The notes under the pieces are model-generated. The model saw only the letters and a program-made list of their open reading frames with translations. It did not search any database and was not told the origin of the DNA. From Pleionea litopenaei (lineage in GTDB: Bacteria > Pseudomonadota > Gammaproteobacteria > Enterobacterales > Kangiellaceae): a stretch of 64,000 bases of DNA. Positions 1 through 9,176 of this stretch are shown here, in pieces; position 1 is the stretch's first letter, and each line of letters begins with the position of its first letter. The stretch is from positions 1,800,501 through 1,864,500 of the forward strand of contig NZ_CP133548.1 in NCBI RefSeq assembly GCF_031198435.1, written 5' to 3'. A program made the position numbers and the translations under genes.

Positions 1-399
1 GGTTGAACCCACCGTTGCCAAGAATGACAAATGATTTTCAAGCTTATCAATTTCACGCGAATGCACCACGCGCATTGCTCGATGAGCTCCCTCCATCACC
101 GCGCCGGCAGAGGTTCCCTTTTGATTACGTAATCGTACAAACTCGCGGTAACCAGCCATAAACACCAGCTCCATGCCCGACGGGGGAATGCGTCGTGAGC
201 CGAGTTCATTGTATAACTTGCTTAAATCGACGCCCGACCAAAACTTATCTTCGAACTGTCGCGACGATGTCGCGGCAAGCTTAAGGGTGCGATAGCGATC
301 GACAATCATGCCCCAAGACAGTAACGAAATTACCACCAAAGCGAGCATGATCAGCTGAACGATCAGGCTAGCATTAAGAAATAAACCAATTATGGACAT
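1..399 (-). CDS. tolQ: TolQ, proton-channel subunit of the Tol-Pal system (3' part outside window)
   Basis: The N-terminal 133 residues of TolQ are visible. TolQ is the inner-membrane MotA/ExbB-like protein that with TolR uses the proton-motive force to power TolA during outer-membrane constriction. The start at 399 gives MSIIGLFLNASLIVQLIMLA, a typical TolQ N-terminus whose first membrane helix spans about residues 9-30. It is followed by the DRYRTLK cytoplasmic stretch and the ENHLSFLATVGST segment that leads to helix 2. The ATG lies four bases after the ybgC stop, so the genes are surely co-transcribed, as in the usual ybgC-tolQRAB-pal order. The rest of the gene lies to the left of base 1. 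Confidence 0.93.
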   Translation of the reverse strand, partial: MSIIGLFLNASLIVQLIMLALVVISLLSWGMIVDRYRTLKLAATSSRQFEDKFWSGVDLSKLYNELGSRRIPPSGMELVFMAGYREFVRLRNQKGTSAGAVMEGAHRAMRVVHSREIDKLENHLSFLATVGST

Positions 400-403
400 T
401 TGA

Positions 404-811
404 TCATGCGTCACGAGACATTTCCTCTAATAATTCTTCTGGCATTGGACGAGGTCGCATCGTGCTTAACGTGACACATACGACTAAAATTTCACCTTCG
501 GCGTAAACCAATTCGCGGTCGTTCGCTGATACAATTTTCTGGTGAAATAAAACTCTTACACCGCGTATCTCTTTGATAGTGGATACCACTTCGAGCGCGT
601 CGTTAAAGCGCGCCGGACGGTAATAATCGACCTGCGCTCGACGAACCGCAAACGCGATATCTTGATCGATTAAAACACTTTGATCCAACCCCCAATGACG
701 TAGCCATTCCGTACGACCACGCTCCATAAACTTGAGGTAATTGGCGTAATAAACAACACCGGCAACATCGGTGTCTTCGTAATAGACCCTAATCGGAAAT
801 GAAAATTCCAT
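404..811 (-). CDS. ybgC: YbgC, hotdog-fold acyl-CoA thioesterase of the tol-pal cluster
   Basis: Small hotdog-fold thioesterase that hydrolyses acyl-CoA or acyl-ACP thioesters and is habitually the first gene of the tol-pal operon. The signature VYYEDTDVAGVVYYANYLKF near the N-terminus contains the catalytic Asp and the ERGRTEWLR helix of the 4-hydroxybenzoyl-CoA thioesterase family. I chose the ATG at 811 (MEFSFPIRV...), which gives 135 residues, close to the usual 134. An upstream ATG at 844 would add 11 residues that the family lacks. A weak GGTAG precedes 811, so the start is not certain. It is followed four bases later by tolQ. Confidence 0.92.
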   Translation of the reverse strand: MEFSFPIRVYYEDTDVAGVVYYANYLKFMERGRTEWLRHWGLDQSVLIDQDIAFAVRRAQVDYYRPARFNDALEVVSTIKEIRGVRVLFHQKIVSANDRELVYAEGEILVVCVTLSTMRPRPMPEELLEEMSRDA

Positions 812-993
812 CGCGCTACCATTTTGTCTTTGATGCAAACGCATAGTTTAACAACATAAATCAAGAATTGTTGATATCGAATTGAAAACTAAAGAAATTC
901 GACGCCACACTATACCGGTTTTATCTCATTAGATGAATGCACAGAGGGTTTCAAAGTGTGAATAGCGTCGAATCTTTTGCAGAATTAACTGAG

Positions 994-2019
994 CTATGAG
1001 TCAAAAAGATCGCTTTTCTGCGGAATGATATCGAAATGCTGGTAAGCACGAGGGGTTGCAACGCGCCCACGCGGCGTACGTTGAATGTACCCTTGTTGAA
1101 TTAAATAGGGCTCGATGACATCGCCGATGGTATCTCGCTCTTCACCAATGGCCGCGGCCAGTGTGTCTAGGCCGACAGGGCCACCAGAGAATTTATCGAT
1201 GATGGCCAACAAAAGTTTGCGATCCATGGTATCGAATCCTTGCTCATCGACCTCGAGCATATTCAGTGCTTTGGCGGCCACCTCATTTGAAATAACACCG
1301 TCGGCTTTCACTTCGGCATAATCGCGCACACGGCGCAGTAAACGGTTTGCAATACGTGGCGTTCCGCGCGATCGGCGGGCGACTTCATTCGCGCCCTCAG
1401 GTTCGGCCGACAGGCCTAGGATATTTGCTGAGCGCATCACAATATCCGCCAGCTCTGCATTATTATAAAACTCAAGACGCTGCACGATACCAAAACGGTC
1501 TCGTAACGGTGATGTTAATAATCCCGCTCGAGTCGTCGCTCCCACCAGCGTGAAAGGCGGCAAATCGAGTTTGATAGACCGTGCAGCCGGACCTTCGCCA
1601 ATCATAATATCGAGTTGATAATCTTCCATGGCTGGGTACAAGATTTCTTCGACCATTGGGCTCAAACGATGTATTTCATCAATAAACAACACGTCATTTT
1701 CTTCTAAATTGGTCAACAATGCGGCCAAATCACCGGCTTTTTCTAACACGGGTCCTGAAGTGAACTTGATGGCGACGCCCATCTCATTGGCAATAATATT
1801 TGCCAAGGTGGTTTTGCCTAACCCGGGAGGACCAAAAATTAACACGTGGTCCAACGCATCTTGGCGCGATTTCGCCGCCTGTAAAAAGATCTCCATCTGC
1901 TCTTTGACTTGCGACTGCCCAACATAGTCCGCCAGCTTCGTGGGACGGATCGCCCGATCAATGCGATCTTCATCAGAAGGTTGCGCCGTTCCAGCAATGA
2001 TTCGATCTTCTTCTATCAT
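994..2019 (-). CDS. ruvB: RuvB, Holliday-junction branch-migration ATPase
   Basis: The 341-residue AAA+ motor that, as a hexameric ring on each side of RuvA, pumps DNA through the Holliday junction. Walker [10 protein letters not shown] is at about residues 63-71, Walker B LFIDEIH near 110, the sensor region [18 protein letters not shown] near 160-177, and a C-terminal winged helix contains the [19 protein letters not shown] sequence. Length and sequence match the family from end to end. It follows ruvA by 55 bases and is separated by about 150-180 bases from ybgC, where a separate tol promoter is plausible. Confidence 0.97.
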   Translation of the reverse strand: MIEEDRIIAGTAQPSDEDRIDRAIRPTKLADYVGQSQVKEQMEIFLQAAKSRQDALDHVLIFGPPGLGKTTLANIIANEMGVAIKFTSGPVLEKAGDLAALLTNLEENDVLFIDEIHRLSPMVEEILYPAMEDYQLDIMIGEGPAARSIKLDLPPFTLVGATTRAGLLTSPLRDRFGIVQRLEFYNNAELADIVMRSANILGLSAEPEGANEVARRSRGTPRIANRLLRRVRDYAEVKADGVISNEVAAKALNMLEVDEQGFDTMDRKLLLAIIDKFSGGPVGLDTLAAAIGEERDTIGDVIEPYLIQQGYIQRTPRGRVATPRAYQHFDIIPQKSDLFDS

Positions 2020-2074
2020 AGTGTCTCTCGTAAGTTATCTAATCGATGGGCTCTTTATGCAACGACTTAGTCAC

Positions 2075-2683
2075 CTAGCCTTTGCCCATATTTTTCAGAG
2101 CCAATCGAATCAATTCGGCGCTGCTTGAAATCTCATCATCAATACGACTAATCGCCTTGGCCGCATCTTGTGGTTTGTAACCCAACGCAATCAATGCGCT
2201 TTCGGCTTCTCGAGTGACATCAGTCGCCTGAGTTTTAGAGACGCTTGTCGAGGCTGCGCCCGATGGCAATGAGGTTCCCCAATCTTGCAACCGGTCTTTC
2301 ATTTCAACCACCAGCCGTTCTGCTGTTTTTTTACCAACACCGGGAAGCTTAACCAATAACTGAGTATCGCCATCATGCACGCACCGCACATACTCATCGG
2401 CGGTCATTCCGGATAAAATGGCAATTGCCAACTTTGGTCCAACGCCATTGACCTTAATCAATTCTCTGAATAATTGTCGATCGCTTTTACTATGAAAAGC
2501 ATACAAATTATGGGCGTTTTCACTGACCGATAAATGGGTGAATAAAGTAATTTTCTCGCCCACTTCGGGCAATTGAAAAATGGTGGTCATGGGAGCCTGC
2601 ACTTCGTACCCAACCCCTTGTACATCAATCACCAAATTAGGAGGTGACTTTTCAATAAGCATTCCGCTCAATCGACCGATCAA
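2075..2683 (-). CDS. ruvA: RuvA, Holliday-junction binding protein
   Basis: The 202-residue tetrameric protein that holds the Holliday junction in a square-planar form and loads RuvB. The N-terminal OB fold starts [20 protein letters not shown]. The two helix-hairpin-helix segments are visible as [16 protein letters not shown] and [21 protein letters not shown] short acidic/Ser-Thr linker precedes the C-terminal domain III ([21 protein letters not shown]) that contacts RuvB. The start codon overlaps the ruvC stop by four bases, implying translational coupling. Confidence 0.97.
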   Translation of the reverse strand: MIGRLSGMLIEKSPPNLVIDVQGVGYEVQAPMTTIFQLPEVGEKITLFTHLSVSENAHNLYAFHSKSDRQLFRELIKVNGVGPKLAIAILSGMTADEYVRCVHDGDTQLLVKLPGVGKKTAERLVVEMKDRLQDWGTSLPSGAASTSVSKTQATDVTREAESALIALGYKPQDAAKAISRIDDEISSSAELIRLALKNMGKG

Positions 2684-3198
2684 CGTATTCTTCCTCTTCT
2701 TCTTTTATTCGCTCCTAATTGAGCAATTAAAGACTGCATTGTATTGGCGTGACACAAAGCGACCGCTAGACCATCTGCCGCATCGGCTTGCGGTTTTGCC
2801 GACAACTGCAACAACGACATAACCATATGTTGCACCTGAGATTTATCGGCACCGCCATGACCAACCACGGCTTGCTTGATTTGCCGTGCTGAATACTCAG
2901 CCACACTGAGAGCATGAGTTGCCGCAGCAACGATTGCAACACCTCGAGCTTGACCTAACTTTAATGCTGAATCAGCATTTTTAGCCATAAAAACTTGTTC
3001 AATGGCAGCTTCGGTTGGATGATACTGGCGAATAACTTCTGACAAGTTATCATAAATTTGCTGCAGCTTTTCAGCCAGCGACGTCGGCTGAATTCGAATA
3101 CAACCGCTGGTCACATAACGGCATTGTCCCGCTTCGATTTCAACGATTCCAAATCCAGTAATTCGAGAGCCAGGATCAATTCCTAAAATTCGAGCCAA
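2680..3198 (-). CDS. ruvC: RuvC, Holliday-junction resolvase
   Basis: The 172-residue RNase H-fold endonuclease that nicks Holliday junctions symmetrically within the RuvABC resolvasome. The four catalytic acids are recognisable: Asp in GIDPGS near the N-terminus, Glu in AAIEQVF near residue 68, and two Asp in the C-terminal [13 protein letters not shown] segment. The basic tail NKRRRGRIR is typical. First gene of a ruvC-ruvA-ruvB set, overlapping ruvA by four bases. Confidence 0.97.
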   Translation of the reverse strand: MARILGIDPGSRITGFGIVEIEAGQCRYVTSGCIRIQPTSLAEKLQQIYDNLSEVIRQYHPTEAAIEQVFMAKNADSALKLGQARGVAIVAAATHALSVAEYSARQIKQAVVGHGGADKSQVQHMVMSLLQLSAKPQADAADGLAVALCHANTMQSLIAQLGANKRRRGRIR

Positions 3199-3494
3199 AC
3201 ATTACCTCACGTCACACATCAGCTACTTAGGCAAATGACGGTCGTCGTTGCACCTAAGATGTTATGAAAAGCGATAATCACTATACCACGACCTTTTCGG
3301 TGGTGAGAGCACAAAAATACGCCGTTAGTTCGTTCAAAAGACTTAACACGATCAAAAAGAGTACATCCGTTCTAAAAGAGTTACTCCAATCGAAAAAAGT
3401 TGCTTCGAACGAAAAGAAGCGCCTCTGAGATTTTCAAAGACCTGTTGAGCCGCATGTTGTTGAGTTTATGACAACCGGTTTATCGCCCGCTCGC
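3199..3494. repeat. yebC-ruvC spacer with a degenerate ~20-bp tandem repeat
   Basis: This 296-base spacer has no convincing gene. From about 3332 to 3447 the sequence reads as six or so diverged copies of an approximately 20-base unit (examples GTTCAAAAGACTTAACAC, GATCAAAAAGAGTACATCC, GTTCTAAAAGAGTTACTCC, ATCGAAAAAAGTTGCTTCG). Spacing is 18-20 bases. No stem-loop stronger than chance is seen. The function is unknown; it may simply be an old slippage product. Confidence 0.55.
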
Positions 3495-4238
3495 TCAAAG
3501 CAGTTCGTAAGCCTGCTCTGGAATATCGGCGTTGGTGTAAACATTTTGAACATCGTCGAGATCTTCCAGACGCTCAACTAAACGCAACACTTTGGCACCC
3601 TCTTCTGCGCTCAGCTCGGCTTGCGTTGATGGCAACATCGCTACCTCGGCATTTTCAGCGTTCAAGCCAGCCGCTTTCAGCTCGTCTTTCACCGTCATAA
3701 ATTCATCAGGCGTTGTTAGCACTTCAAAGGATCCATCATCATGGCTGACGACGTCTTCAGCGCCGGCTTCAAGAGCGGCTTCCATCAAGGTATCTTCTTC
3801 AATTTGGTCGTCGAAGACCAACTGACCTTTTTTATCGAATAGATACGCAACCGAACCTGAAGTACCTAAGTTGCCTCCGTGTTTAGAAAACGCATGGCGA
3901 ACTTCTCCAACCGTACGATTTTTATTGTCGGTCAGACACTCAACTAACACCGCCACTCCGCCAGGACCATACCCTTCATACGTGAGGTTTTCGTAATTCT
4001 CACCATCGTTATTGCCGGCGCCACGAGCGATGGCTTTTTCGATGGTGTCTTTCTTCATATTCGCTCCGAGCGCTTTATCTATACACGCTCGAAGTGACGG
4101 ATTATCTTCTGGATTGGGGCCGCCCGTTTTTGCAGCCACCACCAGTTCGCGAATTATTTTTGTGAATACTTTCCCACGCTTGGCGTCTTGCGCTGCTTTG
4201 CGGTGTTTAATATTGGCCCATTTACTGTGTCCAGCCAT
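3495..4238 (-). CDS. yebC: YebC/PmpR-family protein
   Basis: The 247-residue YebC (TACO1) family protein, described as a DNA-binding regulator in some bacteria and as a translation factor relieving stalling on proline-rich stretches. It begins [18 protein letters not shown], the family hallmark, and contains [20 protein letters not shown] and the acidic C-terminal domain. Two ATGs are adjacent; the second (4238) is preferred because GGAG lies six bases upstream of it and the family starts MAGHSKW. It lies between aspS and ruvC on the same strand, the usual gammaproteobacterial order. Confidence 0.95.
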   Translation of the reverse strand: MAGHSKWANIKHRKAAQDAKRGKVFTKIIRELVVAAKTGGPNPEDNPSLRACIDKALGANMKKDTIEKAIARGAGNNDGENYENLTYEGYGPGGVAVLVECLTDNKNRTVGEVRHAFSKHGGNLGTSGSVAYLFDKKGQLVFDDQIEEDTLMEAALEAGAEDVVSHDDGSFEVLTTPDEFMTVKDELKAAGLNAENAEVAMLPSTQAELSAEEGAKVLRLVERLEDLDDVQNVYTNADIPEQAYELL

Positions 4239-4276
4239 CATTCACTCCAATGCTTCTGTTGTTTATTGAATACTCG

Positions 4277-6046
4277 TTACTTTTTCTGTTCGATGGCAAT
4301 GCCCAACTCTTTCAATTGTGCTTCTGACACTCGTGCTGGCGCTTCTGTCAGCGGGCAACCTGCCGTCGTTGTTTTCGGGAAGGTGATCACATCACGAATG
4401 GAACTTGCGCCCACCATCAACATGACTAAACGATCAAGACCAAACGCAATACCACCGTGAGGTGGGCAACCAAACTTTAATGCATCGAGTAAAAACCCGA
4501 ATTTTTCTCGCGCTTCTTGCGGCTCAATGCCCAAGATATCGAAAATGGTTTGTTGCAAATCCATATTGTGAATACGAATCGAACCACCGCCCACTTCACA
4601 TCCGTTGAGAACCATGTCGTAAGCACGAGAAAGCGTGCCAGTCGGGTTAGCTTTTAAAGCGTCGGGATCGAGTTCTTTAGGCGAAGTAAACGGATGATGC
4701 AAGGCTTGCAGTTGACCGTCTTCTTCTTCAAACATTGGGAAATCAACAACCCATAATGGCTGCCACTCATCGCGCAGCAGATTATGCTCATTCGCCAATT
4801 TCAAACGTAACGCGCCCAATGCATCGGCAACCACTTTCGACGTATCGGAACCAAAGAATAAGATGTCTCCAGACTCAGCATCCACTCGTTGTAAAATCGC
4901 TTCGGCCGCTTCGGCAGATAAAAACTTAACGATGGGAGACTGTAATCCGTCTAGACCAGCAGCTCGATCATTTACCTTGATGAAGGCTAAACCTTTCGCA
5001 CCATACACACTGACAAACTTGGTGTACTCATCAATGTTTTTACGACTAACGTTGGCAGCGCCACCTTTTAAGTTCAAAACACCGACTCGGCCATTGTCAT
5101 CAAGTGCAGGACCACTGAATACTTTAAAGTCGACATCTTTGACTAAATCATCAACCGTGTGGATCGGCATATCAACGCGAAGATCGGGTTTATCCGAACC
5201 GTATTTTTCCATCGCCTCAGAATACGGCATGCGTGGAAATGGATTGGGTAGCTCAACGCTTAACAATTCACTGAACAGCTTGCGAATCATCGTCTCCATT
5301 AACCCCATGATGCCTTCTTCGTCCATAAAAGACGTTTCAATATCAAGCTGGGTGAACTCGGGTTGGCGATCCGCCCGTAAATCTTCATCACGGAAGCAAC
5401 GCACCACTTGATAGTAACGATCAAAGCCGCTCATCATGAGCAGTTGTTTAAACAGTTGCGGCGATTGCGGAAGGGCGAAAAAAGACCCTTTATGAGTACG
5501 TGATGGTACCAAGTAATCTCGAGCGCCTTCTGGCGTCGCTTTCGTTAAAATCGGCGTTTCCATATCGAGAAAACCTTGCTCATCTAAATAACGACGCAAG
5601 GCTGAGGTTACTTTTGTACGAAACAAAAACTTTTCAGTCATTTCTGGACGGCGCAAGTCTAGATAGCGATATTTCAAGCGCGTCTCTTCTGACACTTCTT
5701 CGTGTCCATCAATTAAGATCGCCGGTGTTTCAGCGGCGTTTAAGCACTCGATATGATCGGCAACAACTTCGATGGCGCCAGTCGCCATATCTTTATTGAC
5801 CATATTTTCTGGACGCTTGCGTAGCTTGCCTTTCACCACAACGACAAATTCGCTTCGTAACTGATCGGCAGCGGCGAACACATCCCCTTGATCCGGTTCA
5901 ACGGTCACTTGCACGATTCCGCTACGGTCACGGATCTGCAAAAAGATAAGTCCCCCAAGGTCTCGACGACGGTGAACCCACCCGGCAATTGACAGTTCAC
6001 TTCCTTCTTCTAGAGTGACAAGGTCGGCACAATAATGGCTACGCAT
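4277..6046 (-). CDS. aspS: Aspartyl-tRNA synthetase
   Basis: Class II aminoacyl-tRNA synthetase that charges tRNA-Asp. An N-terminal OB anticodon-binding domain ([19 protein letters not shown]) is followed by class II motif 2 ([20 protein letters not shown]), the bacterial GAD insertion and motif 3 ([14 protein letters not shown]). The start at 6046 gives [10 protein letters not shown] and 589 residues, matching the family; GGGAAAG sits a few bases upstream. An ATG at 6058 would add four residues (MGKN) with a weaker ribosome site. The 5' end faces the plus-strand operon at 6.1 kb, so 6047-6141 must hold both promoters. Confidence 0.97.
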   Translation of the reverse strand: MRSHYCADLVTLEEGSELSIAGWVHRRRDLGGLIFLQIRDRSGIVQVTVEPDQGDVFAAADQLRSEFVVVVKGKLRKRPENMVNKDMATGAIEVVADHIECLNAAETPAILIDGHEEVSEETRLKYRYLDLRRPEMTEKFLFRTKVTSALRRYLDEQGFLDMETPILTKATPEGARDYLVPSRTHKGSFFALPQSPQLFKQLLMMSGFDRYYQVVRCFRDEDLRADRQPEFTQLDIETSFMDEEGIMGLMETMIRKLFSELLSVELPNPFPRMPYSEAMEKYGSDKPDLRVDMPIHTVDDLVKDVDFKVFSGPALDDNGRVGVLNLKGGAANVSRKNIDEYTKFVSVYGAKGLAFIKVNDRAAGLDGLQSPIVKFLSAEAAEAILQRVDAESGDILFFGSDTSKVVADALGALRLKLANEHNLLRDEWQPLWVVDFPMFEEEDGQLQALHHPFTSPKELDPDALKANPTGTLSRAYDMVLNGCEVGGGSIRIHNMDLQQTIFDILGIEPQEAREKFGFLLDALKFGCPPHGGIAFGLDRLVMLMVGASSIRDVITFPKTTTAGCPLTEAPARVSEAQLKELGIAIEQKK

Positions 6047-6141
6047 ATTCTTTCCCATTGATGGTTATAATCTAAGGTATTGATTTTATTGCAATCCTAG
6101 GCAAATTCAGGCATTTTTACCGGTTTCTACGTGCGCTTAGG

Positions 6142-7491
6142 ATGCACCTTGAAAAGGGGCATAATGGTACGCGAGGCCCTTTATTTAAGCAAGATAGAAC
6201 ACAACAGGACGCCAGCACATTGAACGACAATAAGGCTTTACGCATACCCATTACCAATGTTTACGCCAATGGCGACTACACAATGGATGTTTATCTTGGG
6301 AGTGAGCATCAAAAGGCTCGAGTGATCCTAGACACCGGCTCCAGTACGCTAGCGGTACATCCAACCAATTACCGTCCGGAGAGCGACCATTATTTACAAC
6401 CCACCTCTTACGCGCAAGATGTCACCTACGGCCTAGGAGGCTGGACCGGCCCTCTGATAAAAACCTCTCTCACCTTAGCGGGTCATTGTAGTCAGCGTGA
6501 TGCTGAACACGCATTTACCGTTGCAACAACGCATGTCGCCGTCGCAACTACTGAGCAACCGCACGCTTTTGCGAATGCCGATGGCATTATGGGTCTGGCT
6601 TACCACGGACTGAATAAAGCCTTTAACTTGCACGATTACTTTGAACAAAACCAAGTGGTTCCAGCGGTAACCTTCCCTTGGCCATTTTCGGTTAAAGCGA
6701 CGCATCAAGCGATTGTCGATTTTAAAAAGTTTCTGTGGCATTACGTCGAGCAAGATATTTTACCTTGCTTCACGGAGTGGGAAGCGCATGGTTATTGCGC
6801 CAATCAATTTTCTTTTTTAACGCATCGCTCAAGCATTCATCATGCTCAAGCGGACCTGACTCTTGAGGAGTTAGAGCAAGATCCTCTCAACCAAGGTATT
6901 TTTGTACTCGGTGGCGGTGAAGAACAAGATCACTTATACCAAGGTGAATTCACCGATATTCCCGTGTTACACCATGTCTATTACAACGTTGATTTAGCGG
7001 CAATACAGGTCGCAAACCTAGAGCAGCGAGCCGCTCCTGCATTGGCCGAAAAAGATCAAGCCCATTACTTCTCAAATGCAATTTTAGACACTGGAGCTTC
7101 AGCCATTGTTCTTCCTGCAACTCTTTACCAAACGCTGTTAGATGATATTCGAACGATCGCTCCAAGCAGCTACCACTGTTTGATTAATTACCCGGCATTC
7201 AATGGTGAAGAGCAAGGCATTAATATTCAAGAGATGGAAAACCTTGCTTGGCCCGATATTAAATTTTGGTTTCGCGGTGTGAAAGCTCCCTTAGTGGTCA
7301 CCGCTCGTGAGTACTGGCAAATGAATGCGCCCAAATTTGGTCTTGCCTCTTTTAAAATATTTTCACAACTCGCTCACTGGCCTGATCAAAGCATTTTGGG
7401 CCTACCGATTTTTAATCCTTATTTCACCATTTTCGATCGGCAGAATAACGCCACCATTCGATTCGCAGAGAAAAGAAGTTCAACCACGTGA
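6142..7491 (+). CDS. Pepsin-like (family A1) aspartic peptidase
   Basis: A bilobed pepsin homologue, a fold common in eukaryotes but rare in bacteria (the shewasins are the known type). The N-lobe catalytic motif ILDTGSS has Asp64, and the C-lobe motif ILDTGAS has Asp316. The pepsin DGIMGLAY sequence is at about 147-154, and the C-terminal signature ILGLPIFNPYFTIFDR at about 418-433 matches the A1 C-terminus. There is no signal peptide and no room for a long propeptide, so the enzyme is probably cytoplasmic and made active. The start is uncertain: ATG 6142 has no spaced ribosome site, while TTG 6220 overlaps the stop of a short ORF and would remove 26 residues. Its stop overlaps the GTG of the next gene (GTGA). 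First gene of the putative borosin operon, where it could cleave the leader. Confidence 0.88.
   Translation: MHLEKGHNGTRGPLFKQDRTQQDASTLNDNKALRIPITNVYANGDYTMDVYLGSEHQKARVILDTGSSTLAVHPTNYRPESDHYLQPTSYAQDVTYGLGGWTGPLIKTSLTLAGHCSQRDAEHAFTVATTHVAVATTEQPHAFANADGIMGLAYHGLNKAFNLHDYFEQNQVVPAVTFPWPFSVKATHQAIVDFKKFLWHYVEQDILPCFTEWEAHGYCANQFSFLTHRSSIHHAQADLTLEELEQDPLNQGIFVLGGGEEQDHLYQGEFTDIPVLHHVYYNVDLAAIQVANLEQRAAPALAEKDQAHYFSNAILDTGASAIVLPATLYQTLLDDIRTIAPSSYHCLINYPAFNGEEQGINIQEMENLAWPDIKFWFRGVKAPLVVTAREYWQMNAPKFGLASFKIFSQLAHWPDQSILGLPIFNPYFTIFDRQNNATIRFAEKRSSTT
6164..6223 (+). CDS. Possible 19-residue leader ORF overlapping the peptidase start
   Basis: A 19-codon ORF (MVREALYLSKIEHNRTPAH) in a different frame from the peptidase. 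It has AAAAGGGG five bases before its ATG, much the best ribosome site near the operon start. Its TGA overlaps a TTG codon at 6220 that is in frame with the peptidase, giving the arrangement ATTGA. It may be a coupling leader, or chance. Nothing in the peptide suggests a function. Confidence 0.3.
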   Translation: MVREALYLSKIEHNRTPAH

Positions 7492-8057
7492 AGTTCAACG
7501 ACAGTATGAATAAGCATACTAGGCTTGCTGACGCTTATCACTCGGCTCAGATTGAGGGCCCAGGCTACTTGCTTAAGCCGCTAGCTGGGGATGACTTTAC
7601 TTTGTATCGCCAGCTTTACACCTTACCAAGTATTCAAAAGTGGATTGGCGTTGCGTTTTCTGACCGACAAGTCGAGCGTGCCTTTGCTCAATTATCGAGC
7701 AAGGTGCAGCCTTTTTGGTTTGATAATATGCATTGGGTTATCTACGACAAAGTATCGGAAGACGCCATTGGAATTACCGCACTCGTTGGTCAATCTGCGG
7801 TTGAAGTTGGTACTCTTTTGTTACCGCACGCTCAGAACAAAGGGGTCGCTTATGAGGTGATGAGTAACACGATTAATTATGCTTTTACACAAGCTAATAA
7901 AGAGAAAGTATTTGCTTATTTTTGGTACAAACACACAGCGTCTTTTCGCTTGGTAAAAAAATTAGGCTTTTATATCGACCAAGTTACACTTCACAAGCAA
8001 CGACCGTTGCCTTCCTTTTACTGTGAAAAAATCAATAAAAATAGAGTAAGTGTTTGA
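7488..8057 (+). CDS. GNAT-family acetyltransferase (RimJ/RimL type)
   Basis: A 189-residue protein with the layout of RimJ/RimL-type N-acetyltransferases. GYLLKPLAGDDFTLYRQLYT forms the first strand and helix, VGTLLLPHAQNKGVAYEVMS is the acetyl-CoA pyrophosphate-binding loop (a degenerate Q/RxxGxG/A), and VFAYFWYKHTASFRLVKKLGF is the motif B region. The GTG at 7488 overlaps the peptidase stop (GTGA), so translation is coupled; an internal ATG at 7506 is the alternative. In context it could acetylate a peptide N-terminus or act on an unrelated substrate; the substrate is unknown. Confidence 0.75.
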   Translation: MKFNDSMNKHTRLADAYHSAQIEGPGYLLKPLAGDDFTLYRQLYTLPSIQKWIGVAFSDRQVERAFAQLSSKVQPFWFDNMHWVIYDKVSEDAIGITALVGQSAVEVGTLLLPHAQNKGVAYEVMSNTINYAFTQANKEKVFAYFWYKHTASFRLVKKLGFYIDQVTLHKQRPLPSFYCEKINKNRVSV

Positions 8058-8115
8058 AAATATTAGAAAGACTGGTATCTTTACAGTCTAACTATTTCAA
8101 GGGGATGAAATAACG

Positions 8116-8910
8116 TTGGCTCGATTACACTGCGTTGGTGTCGGAATAGAGCTTGCCGCTCATATAACACCTGCTGCTCAAAAAGCCATAGCCGACAGCG
8201 ATGTCGTCTTCTATGCTGCGTCTGATAGCATCTTTGAAGCATGGATGGCCGAACTTCATCCCAATGCACATTCCCTGCAAAAATTTTATCAAGACGGCAA
8301 ATCTCGAAAGACGTCTTATCAAGAAATGGCCAGTGAAATTGTTCAAGCGCTCGAACAAAATCAATCCGTTGCGGCGGTGTTTTATGGTCATCCAGGCGTA
8401 TTTGTTCAACCTGCCAGCTTCGCTATGAAAGCGGCAGAAAAACAAGGTCACCAAGTGATCATGTTGCCCGGTATTTCTGCCGAAGATTGCTTGTACGCTG
8501 ATTTAAATATTGATCCCGGTCGTTTTGGTTGTCAGATGTATGAGGCGTCCCAATTTCTTTACTATCAGAGAACGATTGATACCTCTGCTTATCTTATCCT
8601 CTGGCAAATTGCTCTGGTGGGCGATCAATCTCATACCCGGTTTGAAGAAGACAAGAATAACGTTCAGTTGTTTATCGAATACATGAACCAATTCTACTCC
8701 CTTGATCACACCGTTATTGTTTACGAAGCGCGAGCCAGTTACTTTGATGATCTTCGTAAAGTAGAAATTCCGCTTGGCCAGCTTACGAATGTGGCGCTCA
8801 GCGAAAAATCGACGTTGGTTATACCGCCTTCAACGAAAATGAAACGGAATCCTTTTTTTACTAAGCAAGAAAAAAATCTCAAAAAATTAAAACTGATTCA
8901 CTCTCGTTAA
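8116..8910 (+). CDS. Borosin-type SAM-dependent peptide backbone N-methyltransferase (tetrapyrrole-methylase fold)
   Basis: A 264-residue member of the tetrapyrrole (TP) methylase superfamily that resembles the catalytic domain of borosin alpha-N-methyltransferases more than cobalamin enzymes. Visible motifs are GVGIELAAHIT (SAM loop) near the N-terminus, FYQDGKSRKTSYQEMA at about 57-72, AAVFYGHPGVFVQPA at 86-100 and MLPGISAEDCLYADLNIDP at 116-134. Tyr58, Arg64, Tyr68 and Tyr90 have the same spacing as the catalytic Tyr/Arg/Tyr and SAM-contact Tyr I recall for OphMA (66, 72, 76, 98). There is no fused core peptide, so it would be a split borosin enzyme. The start is TTG at 8116 with AAGGGGA about nine bases upstream; there is no in-frame ATG nearby. 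The probable precursor gene begins 14 bases downstream. Confidence 0.85.
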   Translation: MARLHCVGVGIELAAHITPAAQKAIADSDVVFYAASDSIFEAWMAELHPNAHSLQKFYQDGKSRKTSYQEMASEIVQALEQNQSVAAVFYGHPGVFVQPASFAMKAAEKQGHQVIMLPGISAEDCLYADLNIDPGRFGCQMYEASQFLYYQRTIDTSAYLILWQIALVGDQSHTRFEEDKNNVQLFIEYMNQFYSLDHTVIVYEARASYFDDLRKVEIPLGQLTNVALSEKSTLVIPPSTKMKRNPFFTKQEKNLKKLKLIHSR

Positions 8911-8924
8911 CCATGGAGAAAACA

Positions 8925-9176
8925 ATGAAAGCAGCAATTAAAATAATCGAGAAATTGGGACTAGGCGAAACACTTTCTGAGCAAGATCAAGCGTCGGTAC
9001 CAGCCGATTTACTTGAAATGCTTAAAGAGCGCAACAAGCGATTAGTTGAAAAATACCTCGACTTAACACCTGACATTCACTGCGTATTGCTTCCAGCAGA
9101 TGATGACGAAGGTGAAGAGCAGGAAGAAACTCCTAACGAACAACCAAACGAAGAAAAGATTACTGCACAAAAATAA
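8925..9176 (+). CDS. Putative split-borosin precursor peptide
   Basis: An 83-residue acidic protein. Start 8925 (MKAAIKIIEKLGLGE) is chosen because GGAG ends six bases upstream; an ATG at 8913 would add four residues and overlies that GGAG. Residues 1-47 look all-helical, like the leader/binding domain of split borosin precursors. They are followed by a short hydrophobic stretch, IHCVLLPADD, at about 51-60 as candidate core, and an acidic Glu/Asp/Pro/Asn tail. It has no signal peptide or double-glycine motif. It lies 14 bases after the methylase gene, and its stop overlaps the next start (TAATG). The role is inferred from context and layout; the peptide itself matches nothing I can name with certainty. 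Confidence 0.65.
   Translation: MKAAIKIIEKLGLGETLSEQDQASVPADLLEMLKERNKRLVEKYLDLTPDIHCVLLPADDDEGEEQEETPNEQPNEEKITAQK

Noticed and set aside
4863-5411. 182-residue plus-strand ORF inside aspS
   Set aside because: Antisense shadow of a well-supported essential gene; no ribosome site and Ser-rich low-quality sequence.
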